Under the pieces are notes generated by a model. That model did no database searches. It worked only from the letters and a program-made list of their open reading frames with translations, and was not told the origin of the DNA. A DNA stretch of 64,000 bases from Pteria penguin. Taxonomy: Eukaryota; Mollusca; Bivalvia; Pterioida; Pteriidae. Shown here one piece after another: positions 12,560 to 24,850 of the stretch (positions are counted from its first letter, which is position 1; every line of letters starts with the position of its first letter). The position numbers and the translations under genes were made by a program. Location: assembly GCA_035048485.1 (NCBI GenBank), contig CM068590.1, forward strand, positions 14,082,776-14,146,775, in the 5' to 3' direction.

Positions 12560-13600
12560 GATGATGGTATAAATAACAATATTAATAACTAGAGCTTACC
12601 TGTTGCTAATGCAACCTGGGGGCCTTCCTCTTACAATTAAAACCGAAATAAGAATAAAAGAACAAAACCTCAAGCATGTAAATCGGCTTAAAAGCGGCTA
12701 CACAAAGTCTGCAACCTACAGAATGCCCACTGAGAGCGTGGTGACGTAATGCGAAATAACAAGACAATGTGTGAATTTGAAGATATCGAAAATAAGAAAC
12801 TCAAAGAAAACAAAGAAACCAAGAAAAGGAAGTAAACATTTAAAATAGTGCTCATACAGCTAAAATATTAAAGGAACAACAAAGTTGCGCTATTTTTTGC
12901 TCAAATTCCTAGCAATTATTAATCACACACAAAATCGCGATAATCACACTACATTTCAAAGGGTTTTTAGATAATTCCCTTTGTCTTTTTCTAAAGCCTA
13001 ATTCATTGGATCTACTTTTATCATTGTCAATTTAGTAAGTACAAGATATTTCTGGTGTAAAGCGCGGTAACTCGCGGTTAATCAAATCCACACACACACA
13101 CGGCAAGTCATGTATGACAGCGAGGTTACATGAATTTTGTGAAAGCCGTTCTAATGTGTAATCGCGGCACATGGAGAACAATTTGTTTGTCATCGTTTAC
13201 TTGTAGAGGGCAATAAATGCCTTTTTTAAGATTTCGAATCCTAAATCCTTTTCAAACGCTGTCTCGTATATTTTGTTCATACGACGAATACGCAAATTGA
13301 ATTTTTTATGAAACTTAAATGTCAATAACAAAAAGAGATGCGGAGAAAGAGGGAATTTAAAATTACATATTGTTGATTTTCTTGACAACACTCATTTTTC
13401 AAAAGTTTTCTAATAAAACGCGCTAGCAGCAGAGAAGTTGTCAAATAATGTACGTGGAAAATCGCGGTGAAATGTCAGGGCTTAAATACCTTCTGTTCTT
13501 AGGTTTTACACACTAGATTGGGAAGGGGAAGGAAAAATAATTTTAAAAAGTAAACATCATGTGCTGTATTTGTGTTTTGGTGGCCATAAAACCAGAAAAA
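12560..13600. other. Non-coding, shared by both units
   Basis: Repeated at 29020-30060. A (ATG)n/(GAT)n run is at 12551-12566. Only short open frames of no recognisable protein character are present. Confidence 0.4.
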
Positions 13601-14935
13601 GCAGGTAATAAGCAATTACGTAACTAAACTAACTTTTGAAAATCTTAAATTTCTTACTTAGGAGAATCTAACTTGAATAATGAACGTTATATATAAGAAA
13701 TTTTAAAAACTAAACATAGTTACGTAATTTTCTTTACAACCTGAATTTTTCATTTTTCTCGCAACACCCCCCCCTTACAAATATATACGTTTGGCTTTAA
13801 AAATTAGCAACAGAGAAAAAAAGTTGCTAGCGAAGCCGTTTCTGAGAACATTGCAGTCAAAAAAGTGATGATGATGATAATGATGATAATTTACACCTTT
13901 ACAACAGACCCACCTGAAGCTTTAAAGTGGTATGCCTAACGTGACACGTAACATGGGTTTTCTTTCGAAAAATTGGGGTTCCAGTGTCTTCATAACGGGA
14001 ATCGAACCTAAGACCTTTGGGTCTCGAAACCCTCTCAATCATTAAAGTACAGCGGCACTAGAATGATGACAAAAAGGATGAAGATGACGACTACGAAGAT
14101 GATGAAATAATAACAATAATAACGATAATTATTGCAGAGTGTAAAATAGGTACGTATTTTTGTGGAAAATAAACAAACAATAAAGCGTTGTTTACCTCCG
14201 GAATTTATGTGCATTTTGTGATAACACAAAACATACGTCAAGTCTGATTCCAATTATCTATTTGTGTCAATTCTAAGTGTAATACGTTCTCTTATAGCGG
14301 CGATCACTTATGACAATAAAGCGTTGTTTACTGCAGGAATCTATGTGCATTTTGGATGTGTAGATAAATATTTCTACTTTTATTTGATACTACGTTTGTG
14401 ACGATTTGTGAAGAATTAAAAAAGTTCTAAGACATAAACAGAAGAAGGTGTATTTTTGGTAAATCGGAAGTTCCAACCTTCTTAATACATTGGTGTAATT
14501 GAGCGGGTGGGGGTTGACCAAAGAACGGATCACCGCAGTTGTAATGATAAAGTTTCGTATGAGAAAGGAAAGTTCTGTTGTCAAATAAGTGTTCTTTAAA
14601 AGTTATTCGAACCCGATATTTAATAAGCGTTCAGCATATTAAAAATATTCGTTCGAAGTTCCTTTCATCAATAAATCCTAAGATACTATCAATTTCATGA
14701 TGAAAATTCTCTTCTTTCTCCTCTTTACCCTTTGTTTTTTTTTTTTTTTTTTCTGATGGTATCAGACAATACATAATTTTCACACCTCTACATATCACCA
14801 AAACTCATTACATTCATCACTGAGCATACCGGCTTATTTTACTTTTTATACAAGTATCCGTGCTGTTATGCATTTTGTGATAGCCTAGTACAATAATCCA
14901 TTTGATATAAAATGCCAGAAGTTACAAACTAACGA
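13600..14935. repeat. Internal tandem duplication, first copy
   Basis: Sequence from about 13600 (AAGCAATTACGTAACTAAAC) to about 14930 is repeated with divergence at about 14945-16620. Anchors are the SINE-like piece 13868-14062 versus 15100-15375, the block at 14407-14480 versus 16057-16130, and the block at 14660-14730 versus 16325-16400. Both copies exist in units A and B (30060-31420 and 31430-33110), so this duplication is older than the 17.5-kb one. Confidence 0.75.
13868..14062 (-). repeat. S1-like SINE remnant with GAT-type tail
   Basis: Contains the decayed B-box complement GGGAATCGAACCTAAGACC (13999-14017) and the CTTTCGAAAAATTGGGG block, with a (GAT)n run at the low-coordinate end. 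Unit B counterpart is at about 30330-30520. Confidence 0.6.
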
Positions 14936-14944
14936 AAAAAAAAA

Positions 14945-15099
14945 AAAGCAAGAAATAAGCAATTATGTAACTAAACTGATTTTTGAAAATCTTAAATTTC
15001 TCACTTAAGTGTAAGGATCTACACCTGTATAAAGTAAGCAACAGAGAGAAAAAAAGGTTACTTGTGAAGCCGTTTCTGAGAATATTGCAGTCAAAACTG

Positions 15100-15131
<32 letters not shown>

Positions 15132-16620
15132 ATAATGATAATAATAATAATGATGTTGATGATGATGATGATAATGATGATGATGATGGTGATTTATACC
15201 TTTACAATAGACCCACCTGAAGCAGTAAGAGATCATTAAAGTGGTATGCTAAAGTGACACGTAACATCGGTTTTCTTTCGAAAGATGGGACTCCAGTGTT
15301 TTCATAACGGGAATCGAACCAAAGACCTTTAAGTCTCGAAACAAGCTCTTCGGTCATTAAAGTACAGCGGCTTTAGAATGATGACAAGGAGGATGTAGAT
15401 GACGACTACGAAGATGATGAAATTAATAATAATGATAAAGATAATTATTGCCGAGTGTAAAATAGGTACGTATTTTTGTGGAGCACAAACCAACAATAAA
15501 GCGTTGTTTACTGCAGGAATTTATGTGCATTTTGGGATTACACTAAAAGTACGTCAACTCTGATTCCAATTATCTATTTGTGGCATGTCTAAGGGTAATA
15601 TGTTCTCTTATAGCGGTCGATCACTTATGAAATACAAATATTTGCAGTATCTTAAGTAGGATTTCCTGAAGCCGAATCTAATCCTATTCATTCACTAGGC
15701 TCTCGAAAATTATACTTCTTATTTGTAGGCGTTTAATTACTTAAATCACAGGGCTTTCGACTCTGAATGATCGTTCGCAGTATGATAATTTGACATGTCG
15801 ATTTAATTATTTACATTCGTTTACTGTACATCCCCAGAGATTGTTATTTAAAAGGGAAAGCGGCGAGTGGTCGCTTTACACCGTAGCGATGGGTCTGACC
15901 TGATTAATTTCTCGGTGTCCAACTAAACATTTTGAGCAGAATTTCGAGTTCCGTGGCTCACCATGCCCTTAGTTTTACGTGGATTTGGACAATTTATATA
16001 TGGATGTGTAGATAAACATGTCTACTTTTATTTGATACCACGTTTGAGAGGATTTGTGAAGAATTAAAAAAGTTCTAAGACACAAACGGGAAGAGGTGTA
16101 TTTTTGGTAAATCGGAAGTTCTAACCCTTCTTACTATATTGGTGTAATTGACTGCAAAGGGGGGGGGGGGGGGGGCAACGAGCCATTTGCTTGAATCTAT
16201 CACCGCAGGTGTAACGATAAAGTTTCGCATGAGAAGGGAATGTCTGTTGTCAAATAAGTGTTCTTTAAAAGAGATTGAAACCCGATATTTAATAAGTGTT
16301 CAATATGTTAAAAATATTCGTTCGAAGTTCCTTTCATCAATAAATCCTAAGATACTATCAATTTCATGATGAAAACTCTCTTCTTTCTCCTCTTTACCCT
16401 TTGTTTTTCTTTTCTATGGTAGATAATATAATTTTCCTCTGATGGTATAAGCCAATACATAATAATTTTCACACCTCTACATTACACCAATTCTCATTAC
16501 ATTCATCACTGAGCATACCGGCTTATTTTACTTTTTATAAAAGTATTCGTGCTGTTATGCATTTTGTGATAGCCTTGTACAATGGTCCATTTGATATAAA
16601 ATGTTAGAAGTTACAAACTA
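14945..16620. repeat. Internal tandem duplication, second copy
   Basis: Diverged second copy of 13600-14935, with an extra stretch at about 15600-16010 that the first copy lacks and a poly-G run near 16158-16175. Unit B counterpart is 31430-33110. Confidence 0.7.
15100..15375 (-). repeat. S1-like SINE remnant with expanded (GAT)n tail
   Basis: A GAT trinucleotide microsatellite (about 15101-15191) followed by a SINE body with the B-box complement GGGAATCGAACCAAAGACC (15309-15327). The trinucleotide run reads as a His-rich open frame by chance and is not a gene. Unit B counterpart is 31597-31865. Confidence 0.65.
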
Positions 16621-17878
16621 ACGAATATATTACAAGTTGACTTCTCCGATCCTTTTCTATAACAGATCACGTGATCATTACACAAACAGAGCCAGCATTT
16701 TGTTTTTCATGGAGTGAGAGGGTTACACATCTTTGAATGAGTTCACCTGTTATCACCATACAACGCCATGAGAACATCCAATACGAACATACATATATTT
16801 TATTTCACATATTTTTATAGCAAAAATTTATTACATAAAATATACAGTGATATACATTCATAACAAGTTTATTGTCGTGACAAATGAAAGCTTTCTACGT
16901 GGATAGCTGTGTTGTGAGGTTCACATATTTTTTAATACATTTAAATGCTTGTGCAATTTTGGTTATTTACATACATAGCAATTTTTGTTATTTACATACA
17001 TAAATACATGTATCCTTTATGTGTATAATCATCAACATCAGTCGTTTGTTTAACTGCATTTTGTAAAGACAGGTTGGAATAGTGATAAATTTGTCATTGG
17101 ATAAGCTAGAGTCCATGTCTCGTGTAAACGTTCGTATTAGAATTACTAAATAAATATTATAGTTATATGTCCCCAAGGATACATAGCAGTTATGCTGTTT
17201 TAATAACTTGTTAATCATATGAATATTTAACAGATATACATACTTATAAAATATGTCTGGTATTGACATTTTTGCTAAAAACTATAAAAGAGAAAACAGA
17301 AGGCATCTGAAAAACACGTTTCAATTCAAGTACAAATTGTAGTATTGTGTCTTTCCGTAATACAGGTTTATTCCCCCTTTGAATAGTCATCTCACGTAGC
17401 ATAATTTTAAAATACGCCATTTCTATAGAAAACGTCGTAAAATTGTAGGAAACGAAAGCAATAACGCATAATAGGAATTGTTGGACGTCGCAACGTTTAT
17501 CACCGCAGAAGTCAGGGAAAAAGTGTATTATGAACAACACTAAAATATAGTATAATGGAGTATTGTATTGTATAGATATAGTATAGTACAATATCGTATA
17601 TGTTGTAGACTGTGCAGTATGGTATACTATATGATAGTATATACATGAATATTATATAGAATACTTCGTTTAGTAAAAAATATGGATTATATACATACAA
17701 ATTACAATTCCCATACGAAGTATATAGAGATCGTTTAGACATTCAGGACAAATTTGCATCAGAAGTAGAGGAGAGACAAATTAAATGTTTTAAAAGTACA
17801 TTGTTTATATAGTAATACTAAGGCAGCATGTCAGCAGTTATATAGTTAAAATACATGTAATTCAATACCACTGCGGTT
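16620..17878. other. 3' flank / probable 3' UTR region of TLR copy A
   Basis: Downstream of the TLR stop on the minus strand. An AATAAA hexamer (minus strand, 17372-17367) lies about 0.5 kb past the stop and is a possible polyadenylation signal. The part 16660-17270 is homologous to the flank of the TIR-less pseudogene at about 24600-25330, which ties the two genes to one older duplication. No separate gene recognised. Confidence 0.5.
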
Positions 17879-20570
17879 TCATCCTTGCAGTGCATCGTGA
17901 AGCTTCTCCCAGAAGATATCAATGTCCATTGAATTGTTTGATTGGGGATATTCTAGACAAACAACGCGCCACCATATTTTCTTAAGAGCGTTCGGCATCT
18001 GATCGACAGGAATGGGATCTTTCATTATGATGAGAATGTTTCTATTATCCTTCTGAAATGCATGTCTCCTAGCGATTTCCATTTCAAATTTGCTCCACTC
18101 ACTAGTCAGAAAATGAATTGTTACAACAAATGCTGATCGTTTGCTTACATTGATACATCTAAAAATTTCATCACCTATACTTTCACCAACTTTGAAGTCT
18201 TTATGATGGAGACATACTCTGAGATTTAAATGTTCAACAATATATCTATACAATATTGTAGTAACCCATTCCGTGTCTTGATGTGAATATGAAATAAATA
18301 CATCATACTCGTAAGTCTCGTCCTCATTTACTTTAGACTGTCTGGAAAGAAATCTCCTTGCCCTCAAATAGAAGTAAATTACAAGAGTTTTATTTTTGTA
18401 TCCTGCTGCTGCCAATATCAGGCTAGTTATTGTCAGCAATATAATAACAATAGCGAAATTCAACCAAAATCCACTCAAACACTCCAGCCTAAATGATCGA
18501 ATATTGACTAGAAGTTCTGAAATATTTCGTCCATCTATACAATACATAAGATTTGTTCCCGTAAACTTATATGTATGTTCAGACATCCAGACCAGGCTCT
18601 GCACGAAGTTACATGTGCAGTCGAATCTATTTCCATTGAAGTTAAACTGAGTTTTATTCAAGTTGTCAATCATTTCTCTTTCATCGTCATTGAAATAGAC
18701 AACCAGATTGTTGCTAAAATCGACATGTAGCAATTGTTTCAATTCTTTTATAGCAATAGGTACACGTGAAAGATGATTCCTGCTTAAAATCAATTTTTGC
18801 ATGGAGAATGTTTGATCTTGAAAAAATCTTAAAGGAACTGTTTCCAGACTATTTCCTGATAAGTCTAATATTTTCAAATGTCTAAGACCCCAAAAGATCT
18901 GTTCACCATTTGGGATACTTTTCAAACCTATGCTAATACTGGAGTTCGATAAGTACAATTCTTGTAGAGAAGGTGCAGCAGAACTTAAAAAATATGGATT
19001 TAATTTTGTGCAGTCAGTGCCAGCAGCATATATTATTCGTAACTGAGTTATAAATATAAATTTTGGAGCATTTGGAAAACGACACAGCTGCAATCGAGTG
19101 TTCATGACATTTACAACTTTTAATTTTGGAAGCATGAGTGTAAAACTTTGAATATTTTTAGTTTGAGCCAACATATCTACATTGAGAAAAATCCCTGCTA
19201 AATAAAAATATTGCAGATTTTGAGGCATCCTTAGCGTTATATTTACAACTTTTTGATATATTAAAAATTCGATATACGAAATCGAAAAATTGCGTTTTTG
19301 CTGGTAAGAATTTCTTGGAGAAAAAGAAAAGAAACTTGAATCGGATATTGACAAGTTTCTATTCATGATTTCATTTTGCTTTTGAGTTTGATAGAATGTT
19401 GACATGTCCAACGATCGAAGTTTAGGATAATGCATTATACTCAGAAGTCTAACAACTGACCATACCAAATTATTTTTAGATATATCTAATTCTTCTAAAC
19501 AATCTGCAAATTGTGTATTTAACGTTGATTCAAAGGGGAAAACATTCAGTTCATTGTTAGATAAATCAACATGTTTGACACAGATGGTTAAAAGATATTC
19601 TATATCCCTTTTGGTCAAAACTATAACTTTTTTGTATCTGTACATGTTATGCGACATAAACAAGTATTCCATACTTCGATTACGAAGGCCATAAAGAATT
19701 TCTAGTACATTTCGTATGTTGTTCCTTATACCTATATCTATCGCCATTCCCTTTAAATTCCGGAAAGGATTAAATACATTTAGTGCGTGCGTTTCCTGGA
19801 AAAAATTTCTCAAGTGAAACGTCATATTCTCTATGGGAGAATTCCTTAAACCATCAAATGAATCATTTAGTACACTAAAACGATGTCCCCGATCTCTCAA
19901 TGTTAAAAATCTCAAGTGAGTTTTATTCTTAAACCAATCTCCAAATTTAAAGCCTTCGAATACATCTATAGATAAGGTCCGCAAATTATGCAGAAACAAG
20001 GGATTTTTTTCGGGATATTTTTTGTAGCTGTTGCCATTAATGTTTAGAATATAAAGACTTTTCATCGGATAGAATGTTAAATTGTTCAGTGTCTGGTCAG
20101 ATACAAGATTATTTGATATATCCAATTCTGCCAGGTCCGTTGCATATTGAAACCATTCTCTTTCTATATGCGTTATATGATTTGATGCGAGATTCAATTT
20201 TCGCAAGGCTTTATACGACGCGAAAGCATTATTGTCAATATATACTATTTGGTTTGAGGACAGATCGATGTCGGTTGCAGTCAGTGGAAATTTAGGAACG
20301 TACTGAAGTTGACAATTGCTACAGTTGAATGTCGCTGTACCACACAAAGAGGATGATAAATATGCGCATGTACTGCACCTTTGGGAATCTAACAGCTCGA
20401 CTTCAACCAAAGCTGAAACAAATAAACAGATATAACGTTATAACTTGTTACTATAAGAAAGGTCACTTTTAAAATTACTTTGGAAAGTACATGTATAGTA
20501 GATTATCAATCAACTTACCGTATGATAGATAACAAGTCAGGAAAATGAACCTACATTTCATGATCGACAT
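17879..20570 (-). CDS. Toll-like receptor, copy A (intact, two exons)
   Basis: Pattern-recognition receptor of LRR-TM-TIR build. Exon 1 (20570-20519) starts with ATG and encodes a signal-peptide-like stretch MSIMKCRFIFLTCYLSY. A 106-nt GT-AG phase-1 intron (20518-20413) follows. Exon 2 (20412-17879) ends in TGA, giving 861 aa. Exon-2 residues 1-40 carry the N-terminal cysteine cluster (CSTC..C..CSNC), then many LRRs (LxxLxxLDLSxN), one LRRCT (about 594-645, CTC...C...C), a membrane helix (about 652-671) and TIR (700-843; YDVFISYSHQD box 1, FW box 3). The single cysteine cluster is vertebrate-like. The BB-loop reads KDFKVGE with Val instead of the usual Pro (codon 18188-18190). A duplicate lies at 34377. 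The likely role is microbial or danger sensing at a membrane with TIR-adaptor signalling (inference from family). The exon-1 start is chosen for its in-frame splice and hydrophobicity. Confidence 0.95.
20413..20518 (-). other. Phase-1 intron of TLR copy A
   Basis: Donor GTAAGT follows exon-1 bases TACG; acceptor TTTGTTTCAG precedes CTTTGGTTGAAG. The same intron position and phase fit the acceptors at 53223 (+), 63206 (-), 36911 (-) and 45891 (-), so it is an ancestral feature of the cluster. Confidence 0.85.
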
Positions 20571-20960
20571 TTCTTCTATATGCCAAGTAGCAAATAAACA
20601 TTTAAACAAACTGAATCGTATCACTGACAATATTGTGACTGTCACATTTGCGCAAATACAGCACTATCATTCATATAATCTAGCCTTGTGTCTGTCTCCG
20701 CTCTTACAAGGAACATTGAGCTAAGGTACATCTTTATTCCTTCTTCCTTTGTTTTCCTTTCGGTTCATGGAATGTATGCACTACATTTCCTTAAAGGATG
20801 TACCGTGCACCATGGTGTTGTTTCCATAAATATTTTTCATACGTTTCTGTACAGAATGGCATGATGTTTATTAATATCTGATTAATATTTCTCATTTGAT
20901 ATATTGATAACGCGTTGAAATACTAGTGCATCTTTAATGATTTTAGTAAATTATTTTCAG
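20571..20960. promoter_or_regulatory. Putative upstream region of TLR copy A
   Basis: Immediately 5' of exon 1 on the minus strand; shared with copy B (37070-37460). No convincing TATA box or NF-kB-type motif was found by eye, and additional 5' non-coding exons are possible. Confidence 0.3.
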
Positions 20961-20967
20961 TATATTT

Positions 20968-20990
20968 TATAATAATAGTAATAATAATAA

Positions 20991-21053
<63 letters not shown>

Positions 21054-21100
21054 CAACAACAATAATAGTAATAATACTAATAATAATAGTTATCTAAAAT
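20968..21100. repeat. (AAT)n microsatellite
   Basis: Long ATA/AAT trinucleotide run with an internal CAA block. Counterpart in unit B is 37467-37590. Confidence 0.9.
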
Positions 21101-21109
21101 ACAAAACTA

Positions 21110-21790
21110 CTCCATTTGCTTTACGTGTAAGGTAATCATGAAATTCAAAAGTGTAAAAAAAACTCAAGAAATAAGAATTTTACCATACAAGTTAATTTGC
21201 ATCGAAAATGCGTGTTTCAACGTTAGAAGTATGAACAATATCTTTTAATCAATAAACGAATACATAATCATTTAAATTAAAAATAAAATCTTAGACAGAA
21301 AAAAACATGGCTTACATTTTCACAAGGACTTTTTCTTAAGAAAAGTATGGAAGCCCATACTTACTATAAATAGTTAAGAATAAAATGTATTTTTACACAC
21401 GATAATTGATCATTTTATTTTTGATAACATTCTATATAATGCTCTGACAATATGTATTCAATCAACAATATCATGACAAAATTACGATGCTGTACTGCAC
21501 AAGGGAAATAACCTGTAAAACTCATAAAAAAAAATTTGATCCTTTAGAAAACCTGGTAAAAATTATAATCTATAGGAAACGCAGATAAATAAAAATTACA
21601 TTTCAGGCTGAACTGAATTATCAAGCAAAGATAACAAGATGAAATGTTCTGAAAAATGCTAGTAACTGCTCTACGTTCTTTCAATATGTGGAAATGTTTG
21701 GCTCATTCAACATTTTCTAAGTATAATGGTTCTAAAATATAAATGTTCTTTATAAAAAAAAATAAATAAATGAAATAAAGAACCAAATGC
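21110..21790. other. Non-coding AT-rich stretch
   Basis: Shared with unit B up to about 21680, after which A and B differ (B carries 1.35 kb of other sequence). No gene seen. Confidence 0.4.
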
Positions 21791-21792
21791 CT

Positions 21793-22246
21793 TAGACAGG
21801 TTGATAGCTTGAAATCAAATCAAAATTACATTAAATTTGAAATTGGTAATTGGACTACCTGTATGCTATTACTTCATACGTTCACATATATATAAAGTTT
21901 TCAAAATTTCAACATCTCCTCATCCATCTTAAACACTAAGATGCCACAAAATCCATGCATCCATGATGGAGAAGAAGATATTCAAAGGAGGGTATTCTCT
22001 ATATACTTTAGGCTATTGTAATACCAACTGTTACGAAATGTTGGTAAATGATGCAAATGTTGTATAGGCCACTAGTATACAATTACACCATGGTTGATAA
22101 AAATTTGTCTTTCGGTTAAGGAGGAGATGTTGAAAATGTGAAAACTTTATATCTATGTGAACGTATGAAGTAATAGCATACAGGTAGTTCAATTGATATT
22201 TTCAAATTAAATGTAATTTTGATTTGATTTCAAGCTATCAACCTGT
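21793..22246. mobile_element. Foldback (MITE-like) element
   Basis: Left arm from ACAGGTTGATAGC (21796) to about 21930 and right arm from about 22120 to GCTATCAACCTG (22244) are reverse complements over roughly 130-145 bp, with a spacer of about 190 bp. No coding capacity. The arms make a strong hairpin. A second copy lies at 39548-40003 in unit B as part of the larger duplication. Target-site duplication not certain. Confidence 0.75.
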
Positions 22247-22574
22247 TTTTAAAAGTGTTATTGGACCTTGAGAAATTGATTTACATCTTATTTTTTAAGA
22301 AAAATAGATAAGTAAGTAATATCAACAGAAAGTCAACGCTAGTATTACAGCTACCAGGAACATTCAATTGATGTGAGCTGATACATTATAGTTACTCTTC
22401 AAATTAATTCATTGCCCCAAATATATGCTTTTGATGTTAATCAGTCCTCTGTGTAGTTTTCCTAAAATAAAGTGAATTAAAATCAGTAAACAAATGATAA
22501 TAAATTTCATAACAACAAAAATAGAACATGACGATTTATAAGAGCCTGATTTACTCACCTGGTAATGTTATCAA

Positions 22575-22985
22575 ATTCAAAGATACTTTGTATTTTTTTC
22601 AAAACAATTTTCATTAAAAGTGTCAAAGAGAAAACTGAAGACATCCGACAAAGCTGTATGGCACAAATCACCAAAGACATGCACACAAAAGTAGAATATA
22701 CACTGAAAAACGACATTACAAAAATATTCGATTGTGCTGCGGTTACGATGCCGACTTAGGACGGTCAATTGAAGTAACCAACGTCATTGAATTGGTGTGT
22801 TTAACCGGTTTACGGGCGCCCGCCTTCCCACTCACCGCAAAAGCAGCACAAGCAAAAGACATATATTTAAAAATTTATAAATAATCCTCCATAAAGAGAA
22901 CAAGGATCGACAGGTTTCAAAGATACTTTGTAATTCTTTTTTAAATTTTCATTAAAACTGTCAAAGAACAGAATATTAAATGTTT
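22575..22985 (-). mobile_element. Solo 3' end of RT-B element with flanking direct repeats
   Basis: Minus-strand match to the 3' end of the RT elements at 8090-8370 and 52540-52740: the complement of CGGTGAGTGGGAAGG (22830-22850), the block GGTTTACGGGCGCCCG (22807-22822) and GATGCCGACTTAGGACGG (22748-22765). The core is bracketed by similar direct repeats of about 60 bp, 22575-22636 and 22915-22975. No RT coding remains. Counterpart in unit B is 40281-40682. Confidence 0.7.
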
Positions 22986-23031
22986 ACAGATAGGCCACTA
23001 ATTTAAATATTTTTATGCATCCAACAAAACT

Positions 23032-23118
23032 CATTGTATAAGATTCAGTTGGGTCCCTTACAAAGGTTTACATTTATAGGCAATGTAGCAGGTAGATGCG
23101 GTTGTCATGATAATCAAT
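23032..23118 (+). repeat. Headless SINE (family S3) in unit A
   Basis: The tail TATAAGATTCAGTTGGG...AATCAATCAATCAAC matches 40867-40957 in unit B, where an intact tRNA-like head precedes it. Here the head is missing. Confidence 0.6.
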
Positions 23119-24765
23119 CAATCAACAAATATCTTTAAGATAAAAATGCCAAATGATGTGTTGAAAAATACCACGAAAATGATTTTCACATGTTTTGATT
23201 TTCATGCCCTTAACATATAATGAACAGGACATTAACTTGAGTAAGTATTTGCTCTGTCCGTTTACCTGTCATTCTGTCCCTGTGTCACACTTTTTTTTTA
23301 TTTCTGGATAACTTTAAAACACTTCAATCCATCCAAATGATATTTGGTAATACGTAAACATGAAGAATAGAAAACATCTACTGATTTTGTGGAGAGAAGC
23401 TCTTCAGTCAAGACAGCGGCATATGTTTTACAAACGCTCAAATAGTTCTAAAATGTTTTTATGTTTCTGTGCAGATCATAATTGTACTTTATGATGGGCT
23501 CACAAACTGTTACTTTTTAAAGTTGCCAGGAAGAATGTCCGGAGAGTTATTGTCATACCCCCGTCGCCGTTGTTATCGTCCGCAGACATTAATTAATCTT
23601 AAGCTGGATGATAAATTCTGAAAAATAACATACAGGGCTTTAATATTTTACATGTGTATTCTTTGTGCCAAGGCTTTTCATTGGTTACCAAATTTTGAAA
23701 TTGTGATCTCCACCTTGAAGTTTGACCTATTTAAAAACTTTATTATTATCATAACTTATTATAACAGTTAGAGAATGTATGTATTCCTAGTGACAAGACC
23801 TTTCACTATGCATCTTGTTTCACATTTTGACCGTCACAATGCAAACTTGACCGACTTCGTTACTACCGGCGAGTTATGTTGTCTTCTGACAAGTGTTCTT
23901 TATAAACTTACCTCGTGATATTTAGAATTTAAATGGTAATAAATCTAATTTTACCTCAATCAATCGTTCTTTTTTCAATGATGTTTCTTTTCTCTTTGTC
24001 TTTTATCTGTATGTTTGTCTTTAATCCACTGGTTCCTTATACTGCGTTGGGAAGGAAAGATTCCGGTTACAGTATGACATGTAAACTTAGGTAGAGATTA
24101 TTGATTGTTACAAGTATCGGAAGTTTTTTAATCACACAAACACATTTCCCTAATGTTTTTCATTTCCATACGTATATTTTATTTCATATACTTTTGTAAT
24201 ATGCTTATGTCTTCAAAATTGAAAACTGAAATATGACTAAACTATGAAAAATACACAGTTCCCTTTGAATTTAATAGATACTTTTGATAACATTAATGTT
24301 AACTTGCTGCCATGCATATGAGCTCTAATGATAACAATATATAAAAATGTATAGATATTTGTACTGTGCTACATGAAATTAGACTTTGACGTCTTTCATT
24401 TGTTAATTACAGAATTTATTAAATAAGGTAAAAAGAAAAAGGATTTAACAAAGTAATATTTAAAAATGTTCAATTAAACTTACCACACATACTAATCAAT
24501 GTGTCCCTCTTTCGTCCATTGTAAACCTCATGATTTCCTTTAATGCTATTAGACAATATAGAATAATTGTTATATGGAAAGACGAGTTTGAAAAAGTTGG
24601 TAAATATACCATGGTGATTTAAAAATTTTTCTTCAATAACAGGTCACAAACACATTACATAAACTAATACAGTATTTTGTTTTTCAAAGAGTGAGAGTGT
24701 TACATGTCTTTGAATACAGTAATGCATTATCCTCGGTTAAAACAATTTAAACATCCGCTTAAACA
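23118..24765. other. Non-coding, shared by both units
   Basis: Repeated at 40957-42595 with few differences. No gene or recognised repeat. Confidence 0.4.
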
Positions 24766-24772
24766 TAGTAGC

Positions 24773-24850
24773 GAAAACCGGGAATCGAACCTGGGTCGTC
24801 GACATCGCAAATCAACTACTCAACTACTACACCAAGTCTGTCCATTAATT
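24773..24850 (-). repeat. tRNA-like SINE head
   Basis: On the minus strand: an A-box-like ACTTGGTGTAGTAGTTGAG and a B-box-like GGTTCGATTCCCGG (24779-24792). It closely resembles the head of the S2 elements at 56.6, 58.0 and 63.6 kb but lacks their body. Not a functional tRNA by eye. Counterpart at about 42602-42680. Confidence 0.6.

Noticed and set aside
13197..13391. 64-codon frame conserved in both units
   Set aside because: Identity between units reflects the young tandem duplication, not selection; no domain recognised.
14922..15236. His-rich open frame on the minus strand (and its twin at 31409-31732)
   Set aside because: It is the translation of a (GAT)n microsatellite next to a SINE remnant; length differs between units with the repeat.
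17244..17742. Overlapping minus-strand frames (76 and 115 codons) after the TLR stop, repeated in unit B
   Set aside because: AT-rich, Tyr/Ile-rich translation of the probable 3' UTR; conservation is explained by the recent duplication.
24773..24850. Possible tRNA gene
   Set aside because: Has A- and B-box-like motifs but no good cloverleaf by eye, and matches the SINE S2 head.
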